Assembly: GCA_013115135.1 (NCBI GenBank)
Contig: JABANP010000005.1
Coordinates: 62,001 to 126,000 of the forward strand
Source: Perkinsus olseni
Taxonomy: Eukaryota; Perkinsozoa; Perkinsida; Perkinsidae
Reading direction: 5' to 3'
DNA length: 64,000 nucleotides
The stretch's first letter is position 1. Each line of letters begins with the position of its first letter. Under the pieces are notes generated by a model that had not been told where the DNA came from, did no database searches, and worked only from the letters and a program-made list of their open reading frames with translations. A program made the translations under genes and the position numbers. This document shows positions 1 to 12,162 of the stretch, in pieces.

Positions 1-924
1 GAGAGCTTGTTCTCGTGCATTGAGCCTGCCCAATGCTAGGCTAGGTTTCACCCTCTCCAACCCGCCACCTATCGCCCTCTTCCCCATACCTATCCTTAGA
101 CGGGCTACTTCCTCTGTACGCGTGACCTTGATAGTGAGCCAACGGTCTTTCACTGTAACTAGCTGTAACACATTACCTTCAGTATGCTCTCCAGACCATT
201 CTGTCCGCCACTACTACCACCCGGTTTCATTCTGAGCTTCCCCAATGGTATCGTCAAGTCATCACATACAACAAGGACCTACCTACGCAAGAACGGGCAT
301 CAACCTGATGGTCATGGCCGTGTAATGCCATCACCGAGTTCCGATCATTCGCTTGGAGCCTCAAGTCGGATAATGCCGGTCTCGCGGCTAACCCCGATCG
401 ATTCATGAAAGTACGGGGCTTGATCAGGTTGACACTATCCAGTGAGGAACGCCAAACACCATTCTGAGGAGGTTGAGCTGCGCACGTTTGGTTGGTCGGG
501 CGGTTAGTACATCCTCAGTGGCCTGCTTTGATCTATCGCTCCTCCTATCAATAAGATCATCTCCTCTTATGCTTGCTATATAATCAAAGGTTAATTCCTT
601 CATTTCACAAACATCACTTAGCCATCTCTTACGACTATGAAAGGACGTTTGTGGCGTGGTACTACTACCCAGTAAACTGGCAGTCCGATCACCAACCGCA
701 AAGCCGGCATTATGCCGTGTACCCTCAAATTTAGGGCCATGGTTGCCGAGGAATAGTACCAATACTTTCGATGATGGTGATGATGATGCACTAGAATGGT
801 CAGCTTTCGACCGGCGTGTAGATGCCGCGACCGACCTCCGTTGTACGTTGCACGATAGCTGCTGCTGCTGCTGCTGCAACGGTTCCAAACGCTGCACACG
901 TAGACCGAAGACGGCAGGCTTCAT
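1..924 (-). CDS. Peptidyl-tRNA hydrolase (Pth), multi-exon, C-terminus cut by window edge
   Basis: Hydrolyses peptidyl-tRNA released from stalled ribosomes to recycle tRNA. The N-terminal exon carries [16 protein letters not shown], the Pth signature with the catalytic-site Asn and His. A second exon gives [10 protein letters not shown] (family KPxTYMNxSG). A third gives VVCDD, with the catalytic Asp, followed by [16 protein letters not shown]. The last visible exon gives RLRIGMGK. Introns at about 279-334 and 127-176 join these with correct phase and family spacing; another lies at about 477-608. The start at 924 is preferred over a longer frame from 1125 because it leaves a short Gln/Ser-rich leader that could be a mitochondrial presequence, which is inference. 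The gene continues beyond base 1. It is divergent from the gene at 1150. Confidence 0.85.
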
Positions 925-1149
925 CTCGGCTGTAACCTTGTTGTCTGTAAAATTGAAAACCAACAACGGAAGTTGTGGACTGAGATGAAATGACCGCTCC
1001 ACCCAAGCCGCCGCAACTCCGAGAAGAATTGTTGGCGTTGAGGAATTTTTAAGAGTAATGAAGGACGCAAGATTCTGAGTAGAGGCCATTCCGTCCTGGG
1101 TTGAGCCGCGAGCCCTCTTGAACACGTCCAGTTCATCTGTATCATCAGG

Positions 1150-2724
1150 ATGTCATTCTCATGTTTCGGCACTGGTGCAACATCAGAGGATGGTACAACC
1201 CTGGGCTATAATAAAGCATCGTATCAACAGCAGCAGCAGCAGTCAGGAGGGAGACCTCAGGAATCAACAGTATCTCGGAATACTAGGAGATTATCGAAGC
1301 TAGAGCAACTAGCATCAGCAGAAGCATGTGTATTCGATGTATACTCGGATATATGCCTAAAACAATGCAAACTAGGGATTGGGGAGACACACTGGAGAAG
1401 GCTACTCAAAAAGGCCGGAGTATTGGATGTAATAAGAACAATAACAACAACCACCTGGCTCATGTACACTGCCTGTTTCAGTTTGTAGGGTCCTCGGTAG
1501 CCACCAATGTACATTACCGTTCGCTGCTTCCCGGTGGTATGAGAAGGCTCAGGCTAGAGGGATTTCAAAAAGCTATAGCAATGATTGCCAACTACTGCTA
1601 TCCGATACAACAACAACAACACCCACAAGGAGGAGAACAGCACGGTGGCAGCAGCAGCAGTAGAACGTTAGTTGACGCGTAGGGTGTGGATGATAACGAT
1701 TCCCACCTGACCAAGTTTCTCAACCTAGATACATTCATTTCGTATGGAAACACTTACGACCACTGGTAGGGACTTGGAAGATCGGTAGTGCAGAAACGAT
1801 GCATCATCATCCATCTGTACCACCGAACTTTGATGAGTGTGACATTGCAGCAGATCTCATCAAAGAGTGGCGTAATAACAATGTCCAGCCAATGCCGCCC
1901 ACTATGCTATCAATCAGGTCATAATCGAGCGAGTACAACCTTCGTGACATCAGTCGATGCGGTACCCGAGCGGGTCAACAGGACGGTGCATTCTAGAAGG
2001 CATTCAGCTGAGCACCAGACTGGGGTGATTGCAGGGAAGGGAGAAGTCAATGTTCCGGAGAGGCAAAGGGCCGTCAACGAAGGCCCAGTTGTAGCAGCGT
2101 TTGATGATGATCCTCCTCCTGCTACTGGTGATGATGATACTGCTGCCCATGAGGCACCCAGACGAGCGGTAACACCGATGAGATTTGGTGGCAAGGCTTT
2201 GTTAGCTGCTGCTAAATGGCGGAAACGGAAGCATCAGAGGAAGCTACTCCAAAAGATGAAGCGAATGACGTGATCCAAACGGCAGGGTTGGTATCTACCA
2301 TGAGTAAGGAGAAAGTCCGAGAGTTCTATTTATGGTTGAAGGAAGTGTATGAGTAAGACTAGATGCAGGGGTATTGATATTATTATGCGATGTAGGTACA
2401 CAGTAGCCTTCGAAGATTGGATAAAGGACCTTAGCCCCATTCATGATGCATACGACTATTTAGACAAGGCCTGTGGTACACCTAGTGGCAGAGTAACGCT
2501 TAACAAGCTCCAAGCAGCAGCAAGAACTGCTAAATTCACGATTAGTACAGACGCCGTTAATGTAATACAACCACGATGAACTCGACAGTCACATTGCCAT
2601 TTGGTCGCAGATCCTATTCTACTTCCTGGACATACATGGAGTTGGATACGTCACTCGGCCGGCTTTCGAGCAGTGGCGTACTGTACGACAGAACACTATT
2701 GATTCTTACATGGCCTTGTCCTAG
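1150..2724 (+). CDS. p25-alpha/TPPP-like protein, multi-exon
   Basis: An exon chain beginning with a polyQ stretch (about 1226-1242) encodes a region that aligns by eye with the p25-alpha domain of tubulin polymerization-promoting proteins. HWRRLLKKAGVLD is followed, across an intron at about 1429-1482, by a basic loop and LEGFQKAIAMIA. This matches the family order of Trp-rich helix, Asp, then an R..[IL]..E.F..A[LI] helix. Later exons (2390-2570 and about 2585-2724) contain a second EF-hand-like helical region. TPPP proteins bind microtubules and are common in flagellated protists. The middle exons (1680-2270) are low-complexity and their joins are uncertain. Start and exon borders are approximate, and whether the 3' exons belong to the same gene is inference. 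Confidence 0.5.
1226..1242 (+). repeat. CAG/CAA run encoding polyglutamine
   Basis: A short CAA/CAG repeat inside the first exon of the p25-alpha-like gene encodes about six Gln. A similar CAG run on the minus strand at about 862-880 encodes Gln in the Pth leader. Confidence 0.8.
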
Positions 2725-2940
2725 TTCATGACACTGTTACCAATGTATAACCATTACTACCAATGCTTGGGTTCAGTCGGGAAGTCCTTTGGTCGTTCCA
2801 TAATACAAAGGAAGTCACCAAAGCTGCCCGAATGACCACTGTCGACCCCCTTCCCTATAGAGTACTGCAGCATCAACACATGCACATGCGATAAGAAACA
2901 ATGGTTATTGTCGTTTTACGTTCCAGTTAGCGCTGTTACT

Positions 2941-3868
2941 CTACATATCCATATCGGCTTTGTTGTTGTTGGCAGCAGGAAGATCATCGGTAGACTCGAT
3001 AACAGGGACCTGGTCCTCCTCCAGCTTGGCGTGACGGATAGCTTCCTTCTTCTCCTTACGAATCGCCTGATACATGCACGATATTTGAACCTCATAATTC
3101 CAAATGCCTGCCACGATTCCAAACTGAAATCCCGTTCAAAAGTTTCTCTTCTTCCATTATAGCCAACGATCTCGGATACATGATTCGGATGAGAGTCCAG
3201 CGCTCACCATGTAGTGATAGGCGATGGTATTGTGAGACACTCGAAGGACCATGAATGGATGATGATCCTCTCGAGTACGGGATCTCCGAGGATGACGTTA
3301 TATCCTAGATATCCTACGGTGTACAGGACAGTACAAGGTCTCGGGATGAACGAGGTGAACCATTCCTTCAGTTTCATAGAAAGATGGCAGAGTTCCGCAA
3401 GATATATTCAAAGACGTCTCGGGGTATCGGTCGTATAGCCCACAATCTACCCATCACCATTACTCGAGATCCGCTCTTCTTCCATTCCCTGCTCTTACGA
3501 AGCTTCTTGACCTTCTCGTAGGATGTCTGTCGAGTTGCCTTGGCAGATCGACCCATAGAGGACTGCTGTAACAGGAACAACTTATGAGAGCAACTTCTTA
3601 TGGATACATGGCCTGTGTAAGACTCTGCTTCGGACAAAGGCGTATAGATCGACTGTAGAGCATATACCTCATGAAATCCGAGCGGACGGCTAATGCAAGG
3701 CACTCCACGCCATAAAGTTCCCTCAAACAGTTTGAACTGATGTATTCTGTACCGTATATTAGATGAAATCTACGGCATAGGACATCTGAGTCTAGGAATA
3801 GCAAGCCCCACTATAAGATGATTCCAGCAGCAAGACGACGTCCGATAGTAGTCAGAATGTCTCCAGTC
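2941..3868 (-). CDS. Unidentified multi-exon protein, membrane-associated
   Basis: Minus-strand exons can be chained down to a TAG complementary to 2941-2943. The best exon (about 3195-3371) contains a hydrophobic stretch (PCTVLYTVGYLGYNVILGD). After an intron of about 80 nt comes FGIVAGIWNYEVQ, then a charged Lys/Glu helix and the Asn/Asp-rich tail NNNKADMDM. Upstream exons (3400-3868) are Arg/Lys-rich, and another hydrophobic segment lies near 3800. I do not recognise the family. The alternation of hydrophobic segments with a charged tail suggests a small membrane protein. The start is a guess. Confidence 0.35.
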
Positions 3869-4259
3869 GACACTAACCTACTACTACAGAACTGTGCGCT
3901 ATCAGGTCTGTCCCCCTTGCCCTCGTGACGTGAAGGATGTCACCTTTTCGGCCCACCACCCTCGTAGTCAATCGACGGCCCGAGTGGATCTCCCTCTTCT
4001 CCAGGATCCTCTCCTCACTCTTTAACAGTCCGTTATATACGTGGCCTCTCTGCGTTATCTCTATACTTAGTAACCACGAGCGGGGATGGAAGCTTTCTCG
4101 CCCGCCTTCGTCTTACTCGTGCGTGTGTATGAAAGTAGTAGAGGGCTGCTGTGGTGAAAACTGGGCCTGGTTGATTAATCGTTCTCTAAAGAGTCTTTTG
4201 AATCAATTGATCGATGATGGCCTAGTCAGTAGTTGTTGTGGCTGAAGGCCTTAATCATT
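3869..4259. other. Intergenic region
   Basis: This lies between the minus-strand gene and the eIF2B epsilon start. An open frame from 3937 reads through it but shows no recognisable motif and overlaps the next gene's start, so I treat it as chance. It probably holds divergent promoters. Confidence 0.4.
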
Positions 4260-7200
4260 ATGGGTGGCAAGAAAGGAGGGTCCAAGGCAGGTGGCAGTAA
4301 ACAACATGGCAAGGCTGGGAGTATGGACGATGCGGACGATCCTACATCCTCACAATACAAAGTGAATGCTTGTATTGTTATGGCGGAGAACTTTGATGAG
4401 GGATGCCAAACTGAGACCTTGTTCGGTGAAGGAGCGACAGCAACAGGCCAGTCGGACAGGATAACGGGTAATGCTCTGGGGCTGCGGGGGCTGCTTCATC
4501 TATATACGACATTTATCGGTACACCAAGGCCTTGTTCAGGCCTCCTACCCTTGCCTGGTGGCACAACTCTACTCCAACGCACTGTTGACTTGGCACTAGA
4601 CACCCTTCATATGAGAAGTGTTTATGTTCTATGCCGTCAATGCAATACATCAACAGTAGAAGGAGCCCTTGCACGAAGCAAGAGGATGACTGTCACTGGA
4701 GTGCCGGACACATGTAGTCCTTGCTGGGAATAGTGTGGGGGGGGCATGGCTCACTGCACAGGCACTTCGGTTTGTGAAGTACTCCGAGCATTCGGTTCCG
4801 GAGTAACACAGTGCCCTCTGGCCCAACAGGACTTCCTTCTCCTGAGAGGCGACTCCCTAGCACAGCCCAGTATTGTCAAGGTAGGAGTGGTAGTGAGCAT
4901 GCACGGTGATCGGTATGTTGATGCTGTCAGCCTATTTATGATAGTGTACTGGAATACCATACATCCAGGCGGAAGGCGGCCAAGTCGGAGTATCTCATGA
5001 CCAGAATCTTTGTACTAGTGGCGCGCAGTGGTGGGGGTGTGGATTGTGCAAGTCATCTCAGGTATCAGCATCGGTTGATTCAACCTCGTGTGATGATGTC
5101 CTTACCAACATTGTAGTGGGTACTGGTGGTACTGGAGAGGCTAAGGGCCAGCTCAGTGATAACCTGAAACAGCAGGGTATCACCATCGGAGAGTTGCTGC
5201 ATTGGTCTGGTACTGAGTCATCTTCATCAACGGTCGGGCTATCCGAGCCCCTCCTCCATTGGGGATTCGGCGCAACCTCGAAGTTCAATGAGATACATTA
5301 TCGGACAGGGGTAGTCGTCACAGCAGCAGCAGCAGCTATCCGATAAGTGCAAGGACCCGTGCTTAGGTGTTGGGTGATGGCGCCCTGGGGGATGTATTCT
5401 CCCCAGATGTATTCCGCCTGCTAGAAGAGGAGGCTGACTACAAGTAATACCTATCGTGGCCTTAGAACGGCGGTCCTATCTGTCAGCCCAGGTCCCTCCG
5501 TGATGACTTGGTCAAGTTTACCATTGGTGCCAAGTTTGATGACGGTGTATGCCCCTTCGGTATCGGTGCCTGCGTCGTTCCGCCACTCCCTCATCAACTT
5601 GTCCGTGTCACCAGCCCACGTACGGTCTTCTGACCCTTCAACCATCATCATCGTTACCCGTACTGCTTCGTGTAGGTACATATTACGAGGGTGCAGTAAC
5701 AATGATGTTGGACAAATCACCGAGGGATTTCTTGACTCCCTGGCCCAGCCATAACGTAGAATCTAGACATCTCTATGCCAGCAAGGATTGTCGATGGAGT
5801 ACGGATGGTAACGATGATGACCTTACAAAGGTAGTACTAGTGATGGGGATGACGACGATGACGAGAGGGATATGCCTATGGATGACTATTGGCTGCTCGC
5901 ACAGGTTCATGGTGAGGTAGCTTATATTGATACAAAGGCTAGTGTGCATCCCTCGGCCGAGCTTCATCGGTGCTACATCGCCCCCGGAGGTACTGGGGAA
6001 CGAGTGGGGTGGTGGCTATCCGATGTCCCTGTTGTAGCTACTATTGGAGCAGGAGTGGAGATGGATAGTAGCATCATAGGCCCTGGTGCCGTAGTCGAAG
6101 AAGGGGCTAAACTCAACAGGTAAGGCATCATCGGTATCGACTATCATCTCACAGATACTGTTCAGATGTATCCTCCACGCTAAGACCACAGTGTCACCAT
6201 CCGCAACAGTTGAGGGCGTAGTAGTACCCCCACACGGATCCGTCACCTCCTCGACCGTCGCTCATCCAGTGGAGGGGGTCACCATTGGGGCACCATTGCC
6301 AGACACAGCCCAGGCACTTGCCAAGCTCGATGTAGTGTGGGGTGATGGTGTATGGTACCAAGACTTTAGCAGTATCTCAACCGCAGGCCGCCAGAGCATC
6401 AACGGTCGAGTCTAGTGGCACTGATGAGGTCGCTGATAACGAAGAGGATGGTGATGATGATGGTATCACAGGGTCACTTAGCGGGGATGAGGCATTCAAG
6501 CAGGGGTTCAGAACGGAGGTCATACCGATACTAATGATCGTGCTATAGCGGCACAGTTGTACAATACTCCGTGATAATCCAGGTATACTCATTCTTCAAG
6601 GAAGGGTGGGAAGAAAAGCAAGATGTTTCCCACGTGTGCCAACAGTTGAGAATATACCGGACAACAGAACAGGTAATGCTGATAACGCTGATCATTTTCA
6701 TAGTAATGGATAAATCAAAAGACAACCGACAGGGGCTCACAGGCCGGAGCGCTCCTGTGGAGGCCTTCTTGTTATCGTGTGGTCGAGCATCCACGCTGCC
6801 TCATCTAGTGGTAGCGTAGACATGGAGTCAATGCTACATGAAGGCCACCATCAGCGCCATCAGTTGCTGCTGCCTGTTCCCATTAGGCTCCCCTCCCAGA
6901 GCTATTAACAGCTACTGTATTGGCACTTGCTAGAGTGTGCTGTGAGGTCTTGGTCAGTGATAGCAATGCTGGTAAACCAAAGCAGCCTCTGGTGTCTTCA
7001 TTCTATGAATACTGGGATGATACTCTGGAAGAGCTGTAAGGAGCTGCCTACCGCCTTTCGTACCACAACATGCCTGCATCTACAGTTACTTGACGGATCA
7101 GGCGGGCCTACCATCGTGGTGGCTGGACACCCTGGATGCTCTTTGTGAGTACTGTTCCCAACGTGGAGGGGACCTTCACAAGGAGTGCTGCCTCTTTATA

Positions 7201-7476
7201 TGGGTAGCATGAGATTCAGCATAAGGTTAGCATGGTATGGTACTGTATTCTAGGGTATGTACGCGAATGACTTCCTCTCCAGAGAAGACCTATTAGGATG
7301 GTGGAGTCGTGCCCCAGGTTAGTGTTGTGATGCTAATAATAGTAGTGTATAGTATCCCCACTAACCCCACAGATGCATACCAGCAAATGCCTCTCATGGC
7401 ACAGCTGGTAGGACAGATAGAGGAGGAGTCCGACGAGAGTGATGATGAGGAGAGTGATGATGATGAGGAGGAGTAG
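4260..7476 (+). CDS. EIF2B5: eIF2B epsilon subunit (catalytic guanine-nucleotide exchange subunit), multi-exon
   Basis: eIF2B epsilon is the exchange factor that reloads eIF2 with GTP for translation initiation. After a Gly/Lys-rich start, the nucleotidyltransferase-like domain begins with LLPLPGGTTLLQRTVDLAL (family LLPL.N.PLI.YTL..L). Next come a short conserved FLLLRGD motif and DVFSPDVFRLLEEEADYK, the counterpart of the family's ICSPEVL..F..NFDYQ. A left-handed beta-helix segment follows at about 5940-6120 (GAGVEMDSSIIGPGAVVEEG). The C-terminal W2-like helical region is split over small exons (about 6960-7310) and ends in the acidic tail EEESDESDDEESDDDEEE, typical of the subunit. The ATG at 4260 is chosen over 4233 because it begins the conserved basic leader. 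Internal exon borders were not all resolved. Interruption by many introns is the likeliest cause of the in-frame stops. Confidence 0.7.
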
Positions 7477-7598
7477 GATGGCGTCCATTCCCTGACCTGC
7501 AGCCTAACAGTTTCACTGTGTTTCGTGATAGTGTCGTGTGGTCGGGTGTAAAACTCCTGCGCTACTGCTGCTGTTAGTTTTTTAACCCCAACGTTAGA

Positions 7599-9056
7599 GT
7601 GAGCATGGTACCGACTAGTCCCTCAATGAAGGCCTCTCCTTCGACCGATTGTGTACAAGGCTCCAAGAAGTCCAACTTTAAAGGGAATACTCGCGGCAAG
7701 ACGACTACCCTTGGAGCCATGGCCAATCTGGTTATGATATGTATTGGTGTTGGTATACTTGGCCTACCTCTTGTTATGCAGCAGGCTGGCTGGATCGGAG
7801 GTTATATCCTATTAGTGGTCGCTGGTGCATCATCCTTATGGATGGGAAAGCATCTTGCTGATGCATGCAGTACCTATTCATCATCAGATTCCTGTGGTAA
7901 CCCTGTATTCCCTTCCTATCAGTCCCTGGGGTACATGACATACGGTTTTATTGGTAAAGCATCCGTCATTGTGACTATGGATATCTTCATGCTTGGCCTT
8001 TGTGTTATACTACTAGTATTATTCGCTGATAATACTCTAAGAATATGGCCGGTATTGAATCGTAGCAGCTGGATCCTAATCTATTCTGGTATTATGATGC
8101 CGCTAGTATGGATAAGGTCGATGAAGTTGATAGCATGGCTGTCGATAGGTGGTGTTGTATCGGTTTTTGCGACTGTTGCTGTGGTGCTCGTAGCGGGTTT
8201 TAGTAGGATGGCCAATCGAGGCTCGGATGATACTATAACACACTCGTTATTCAACTACTCCGACTTGGGCGCTGCTTTTGGTACCCTCATGACATCGTTC
8301 GGTCTGACTGCTATGATACCCTCGGTAATGAACAATATGGAGAAGCCTGACAAAGTTGGCACTTCACTCTATGGTGCTTTCGCTATTATATTTTCAGTTT
8401 ACATTTGCCTCACTGTAGCGGGCTACGGCGGGTTTGGTAATTCTATTGCTCAATATGGTGATATCGTCAGTGCTATATCCGGTACTACCACATCCACTCT
8501 CAATGATCAGGGTTATGCCATAATAATATGCATCCTCATACTCTGTGCCTCCCATTTCCTGGCACTCTTCTGTCCAGTTGCCACTGACTGCGAGAAGCTT
8601 ATTCCACCAAAGGCGCCCAAAATCACAGCTTATGTCGTCCGGACCGCACTAGTTGGGATATGTGCCTTCTTCGCTACTGTTGTACCCGGTGTAACCGATA
8701 TGATATCCTTGCTTGGATCAGTGTGTGGTATGCCTAATGTAAGATATTTCGCCGTCATTCTTGCTGCCAGTTGCTTCTGCTCGTCCCACTATGAACCTGC
8801 TGGCACTTCCCCATTCCTCAGGTAATGTTGCTGCCTTTATTGTTTTATTGGAAGGCCTGCCTCGTCGACGTCCATGGTATAAGAGGGATCTACAGAGGCC
8901 GCATCGTGAAGTTCATAGCAGAACTTCTCATCTGTGCGCTATCCCTATTCACCTTTGGCTATGGATTGTAAGTGCTCCACTCACCTCCTGCTGCTGCTGC
9001 GGTACCTCCCTCATCACAGGTACGGTTCAATCCTGAATATAGCGAGTAGAAAGTGA
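7599..9056 (+). CDS. Amino-acid transporter, AAAP/SLC36-38 type, copy A (3 exons)
   Basis: A multi-pass membrane protein of the amino acid/auxin permease superfamily. TM1 has the family hallmark GVGILGLP, followed by the QQAGWIGG loop. About eleven hydrophobic segments follow. Exon 1 is 7599-8738, exon 2 is 8822-8967 and exon 3 is 9020-9056. The introns (83 and 52 nt) begin GTAAG and end CAG, and removing them extends the protein through the last TM segments to a stop at 9054-9056. The N-terminal 40 residues are Ser/Lys-rich and cytosolic. The downstream tandem paralogue is about two-thirds similar in the first half but nearly identical over 8280-8744. Substrate is unknown; small neutral amino acids are typical of the family. 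Confidence 0.85.
8280..8744 (+). repeat. Near-identical tract shared with 10114-10578 (copy A)
   Basis: These 465 bases match the corresponding part of transporter copy B without indels. There are only two mismatches (8324 G vs 10158 A; 8729 T vs 10563 C). The flanking coding sequence is clearly more diverged. The tract starts mid-exon and ends six bases into intron 1. Confidence 0.9.
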
Positions 9057-9519
9057 GTTGTCAGAGTGGACTTGTAGAACTATTATGAGTATTGAATGAT
9101 ACCCTCAGCAACGGAGCATGATAGGCCTGTAGGCTTCAGCTCACTTTTCCGCTTCAAGCGTTCTGCGCACCTCTCCATAGAATATATGACGAACAGGAAA
9201 CTGCCGATTTATTGTCAAGAGCAGCTCTGTCATGTGTCGAGGGACTGCAGTCCCCGACAGTGATATGATAGCCGCTCACCAGCGGAGCGGTGTCCTCTTC
9301 TATCTCATCGTCATTGGTCTTCTCGACCTTTGACACAATTGTCACATTCACATATTTTTTCCGATTTATCTTTCCTTTCCGACCGCGTATCAACTTTTCT
9401 GTTCCGCGTCCGTTGGCTTGCGCTTCACGTGAGTAGGGAGATCATCACTGATGATTCATCAGCCATGTCGCAGTAGTCCCTATGTAGCCTTTCTGCTTCT
9501 ACTTCTCTCACAATCTCCT
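9057..9519. other. Intergenic region between tandem transporters
   Basis: No convincing exon is seen. Open frames on both strands (for example minus 9154-9393) lack motifs. A small upstream exon of transporter copy B could lie near 9400-9430, where a GTGAGTAGG donor-like site occurs. Confidence 0.4.
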
Positions 9520-10856
9520 ATGGGACTCGGCAGCGGGTCCTCGGTGTCCAGCAAGCTATCCATCTTCGGAGCAACAGCTAATCTAGTCATGACGTCCATT
9601 GGTGTTGGTATTCTAGGCCTTCCTCAAGTTATGGAACAGGCTGGTTGGGTAGGTGGTTATATCCTCTTAGCCATTGCAGCTCTTGCCTCGCTGTGGATGG
9701 CGAGGCACTTGACTGATGCATGCACGAGATACTCCAAGAACGGAGAGTATCCATCATACCAGCAACTAGGGGAACTCACTTATGGTCGATGGGGTCGTGC
9801 AGCTGTTATTGTCAGTACCGATATCTTCATGCTGGGTCTATGTGTTATCCTATTGGTACTATTTGCTGATAATACCATGCGAATGTGGCCTGTCATGAAT
9901 CAGACTGATTGGGTCCTTGTGTACGCTGGCCTTATGGTGCCTTTCGTTTGCATCCGATCCATGAAACTCATCAGTTGGCTATCGATGGTCGGGGTCGTCT
10001 CTGTTCTCGCTACTGTCATCGTTATTGTCATCGCGGGATTCTCTAGATTGGTTGAATATATTGGGACGATTGATTACTCTCTATTCAGCTTCAACCAGCT
10101 GGGAAGTGCTATCGGTACCCTCATGACATCGTTCGGTCTGACTGCTATGATACCCTCAGTAATGAACAATATGGAGAAGCCTGACAAAGTTGGCACTTCA
10201 CTCTATGGTGCTTTCGCTATTATATTTTCAGTTTACATTTGCCTCACTGTAGCGGGCTACGGCGGGTTTGGTAATTCTATTGCTCAATATGGTGATATCG
10301 TCAGTGCTATATCCGGTACTACCACATCCACTCTCAATGATCAGGGTTATGCCATAATAATATGCATCCTCATACTCTGTGCCTCCCATTTCCTGGCACT
10401 CTTCTGTCCAGTTGCCACTGACTGCGAGAAGCTTATTCCACCAAAGGCGCCCAAAATCACAGCTTATGTCGTCCGGACCGCACTAGTTGGGATATGTGCC
10501 TTCTTCGCTACTGTTGTACCCGGTGTAACCGATATGATATCCTTGCTTGGATCAGTGTGTGGCATGCCTAATGTAAGAACTTCACTCGTGATAGGCTCGG
10601 CAGTACTCTAGTCTCCGCTCAGGTCATGCTCCTGCCTCTACTGTTCTATTGGAAGGCCTGCATCATTGACGTCGAAGGAGTACACGGCATCTATCGGGGG
10701 AGACCTTTCAAGTTCGCCGGAGAGCTCTTCATCATAGCTTTATCGCTCTTCACCTTCGGATATGGACTGTGAGCTCTAATTGCCCTCTCAAGTCGGTTCA
10801 GAGTCCCATTCTCCTTCAGGTACGGTTCCATCTCGAGCATGATAAACTCACGGTAA
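9520..10856 (+). CDS. Amino-acid transporter, AAAP/SLC36-38 type, copy B (3 exons)
   Basis: Tandem paralogue of the gene at 7599. TM1 contains GVGILGLP and the loop EQAGWVGG. Exon 1 runs to 10572, exon 2 is 10623-10768 and exon 3 is 10820-10856, with 50- and 51-nt GT-AG introns at exactly the positions used in copy A. The same short C-terminal exon (YGSI...) ends at a TAA. The Met at 9520 gives a short cytosolic leader like that of copy A. The frame is open to an ATG at 9451, but that would add an implausible extra hydrophobic segment, so the start is uncertain. Tandem duplication followed by local homogenisation is the simplest history. Confidence 0.83.
10114..10578 (+). repeat. Near-identical tract shared with 8280-8744 (copy B)
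   Basis: Partner of the tract in copy A, at a constant offset of 1834 bases with no indels and two mismatches. Confidence 0.9.
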
Positions 10857-11123
10857 ACTCGTGAAAATATGTGATAAAGCGGCGTAGTGATGATAGCTGA
10901 CGTTCTGCCATGTCGTGCTGAACTCAGTCGAATTTTCCCCGTGAAGGCCCTTACTCAGATAGGCTAGTAGCTCCAGTCAAAGGTCTTCTTGCTCGTTATG
11001 ATTATTCATGAATGTCATCCAGTCCCCGCAGTCTCAGATTTTCCTAGTCTACGAGGCATTGCCGTCGAATGCCGAGGCCCATAGGCTGACGTAGATCTGT
11101 TCTCATAGTGTTTCTTTCTCTGC
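10857..11123. other. Intergenic region
   Basis: I see no gene here. It lies downstream of transporter copy B and ahead of minus-strand exon-like frames. Confidence 0.4.
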
Positions 11124-11778
11124 TCATATCGTTAACGACTGGTGACCTACAATCGTAGGTCCTCTTTCTTGCTCACTGGGACGGTGTCGATCGTGTGCGG
11201 CTGCCCCAAGAGCCTGTTTCTGCTCACCAGTATTATCCAACCACAGTTCCTGTCGAGTTACAAGTATACGAGTGGGTACTGTAATACATGCTGAAGAGAG
11301 GTCATGGTACACGGATGGCGGCCCGTCTCTCCGCCACGCCATCTCGGCAGTCTTCGTCAGAACATGCGGGACGCGATCAAGTGATATGATATTGAGGAAC
11401 TCTGCTGGACTGTACCTCCAAACACGCGTCATCTCCAGTACGAAGAGATTCCGCGATGTATCGATTGGATACTCCAGGTCCTGCCCACTCGAACTCGACG
11501 ATGAACGAATCAGTTAGAAACCATTCCGAATTAATAATGATTGTATTCATGAAGGTGTTCTAGCCTCGGAAGCAGCAGCTTTCCTAGCGCTACTGCTGGG
11601 CTCCTTCACAAGTAAATTCTGATTCATACCGCCTGGTTGTTCCTATATAGTAGCAGACCCTTACCTGGAAGAAGCTCCTATTCGTCACTGGAGTTGACAC
11701 TGCTGCTGTCTCCGGTGATGTTGTAGCATGGACTGGTGGAGGCATTCTCTCTGCCATGCGACTAAGGAATGTCTTCAT
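11124..11778 (-). CDS. Unidentified exon-like minus-strand frames
   Basis: Two open stretches, 11590-11778 (MKTFLSRMAERMPPP and on) and 11124-11517 (containing EFLNIISLDRVPHVLTKTAE), are compatible with exons of one minus-strand gene. No family is recognised and the splice joins were not established. They could also be 3' exons of the dynein-2 gene upstream, though nothing in them resembles that family's C-terminus. Confidence 0.2.
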
Positions 11779-12162
11779 ACTGTCGACGGTAACGACAGGT
11801 TGAACCTGGGGCTGCTCACATTGTCGGAGATTCTACGATGAATTACCCACCTGATCTTTTCTAACATTCTCCTCGTCAGTGTCCGAGTCGAAGAAAGTCT
11901 CAATAGGACGAGCTGCAACACACCTCATCATAACATGAGGCTCTTAGAGGTTGCGAATTACAGAGGAACTCGGAATCCTCAGGGCTGATGGAGTGACGGA
12001 ACGTATCAGGCCCGCCGTCTTCTCCAGGGGACAAGCAAAGTAGCGCCTTCTCGGCATCATTTCTGCGGCTAGTTGGTAGTGTCCTCCCGTAGAGTTGTCC
12101 GACGAGGTGTTCATAACTGGGATAACCTTACCACAACCCAGCACGACAGAGGTTGGAGATTC

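Noticed and set aside
127..334. Introns of 14-26 nt in the Pth gene
   Set aside because: Such tiny introns restore the frame, but GT-AG introns of 50 nt (127-176) and 56 nt (279-334) do so with better family spacing between the conserved motifs.
3937..4245. 102-residue plus-strand frame as a gene
   Set aside because: No motif, and it overlaps the eIF2B epsilon start. It is probably promoter or UTR.
4260..7476. In-frame stop codons read as a reassigned genetic code
   Set aside because: Stops fall between conserved blocks, are flanked by GT and AG sites where examined, and intact exons end with ordinary TAA, TAG or TGA. A standard code with many introns explains them.
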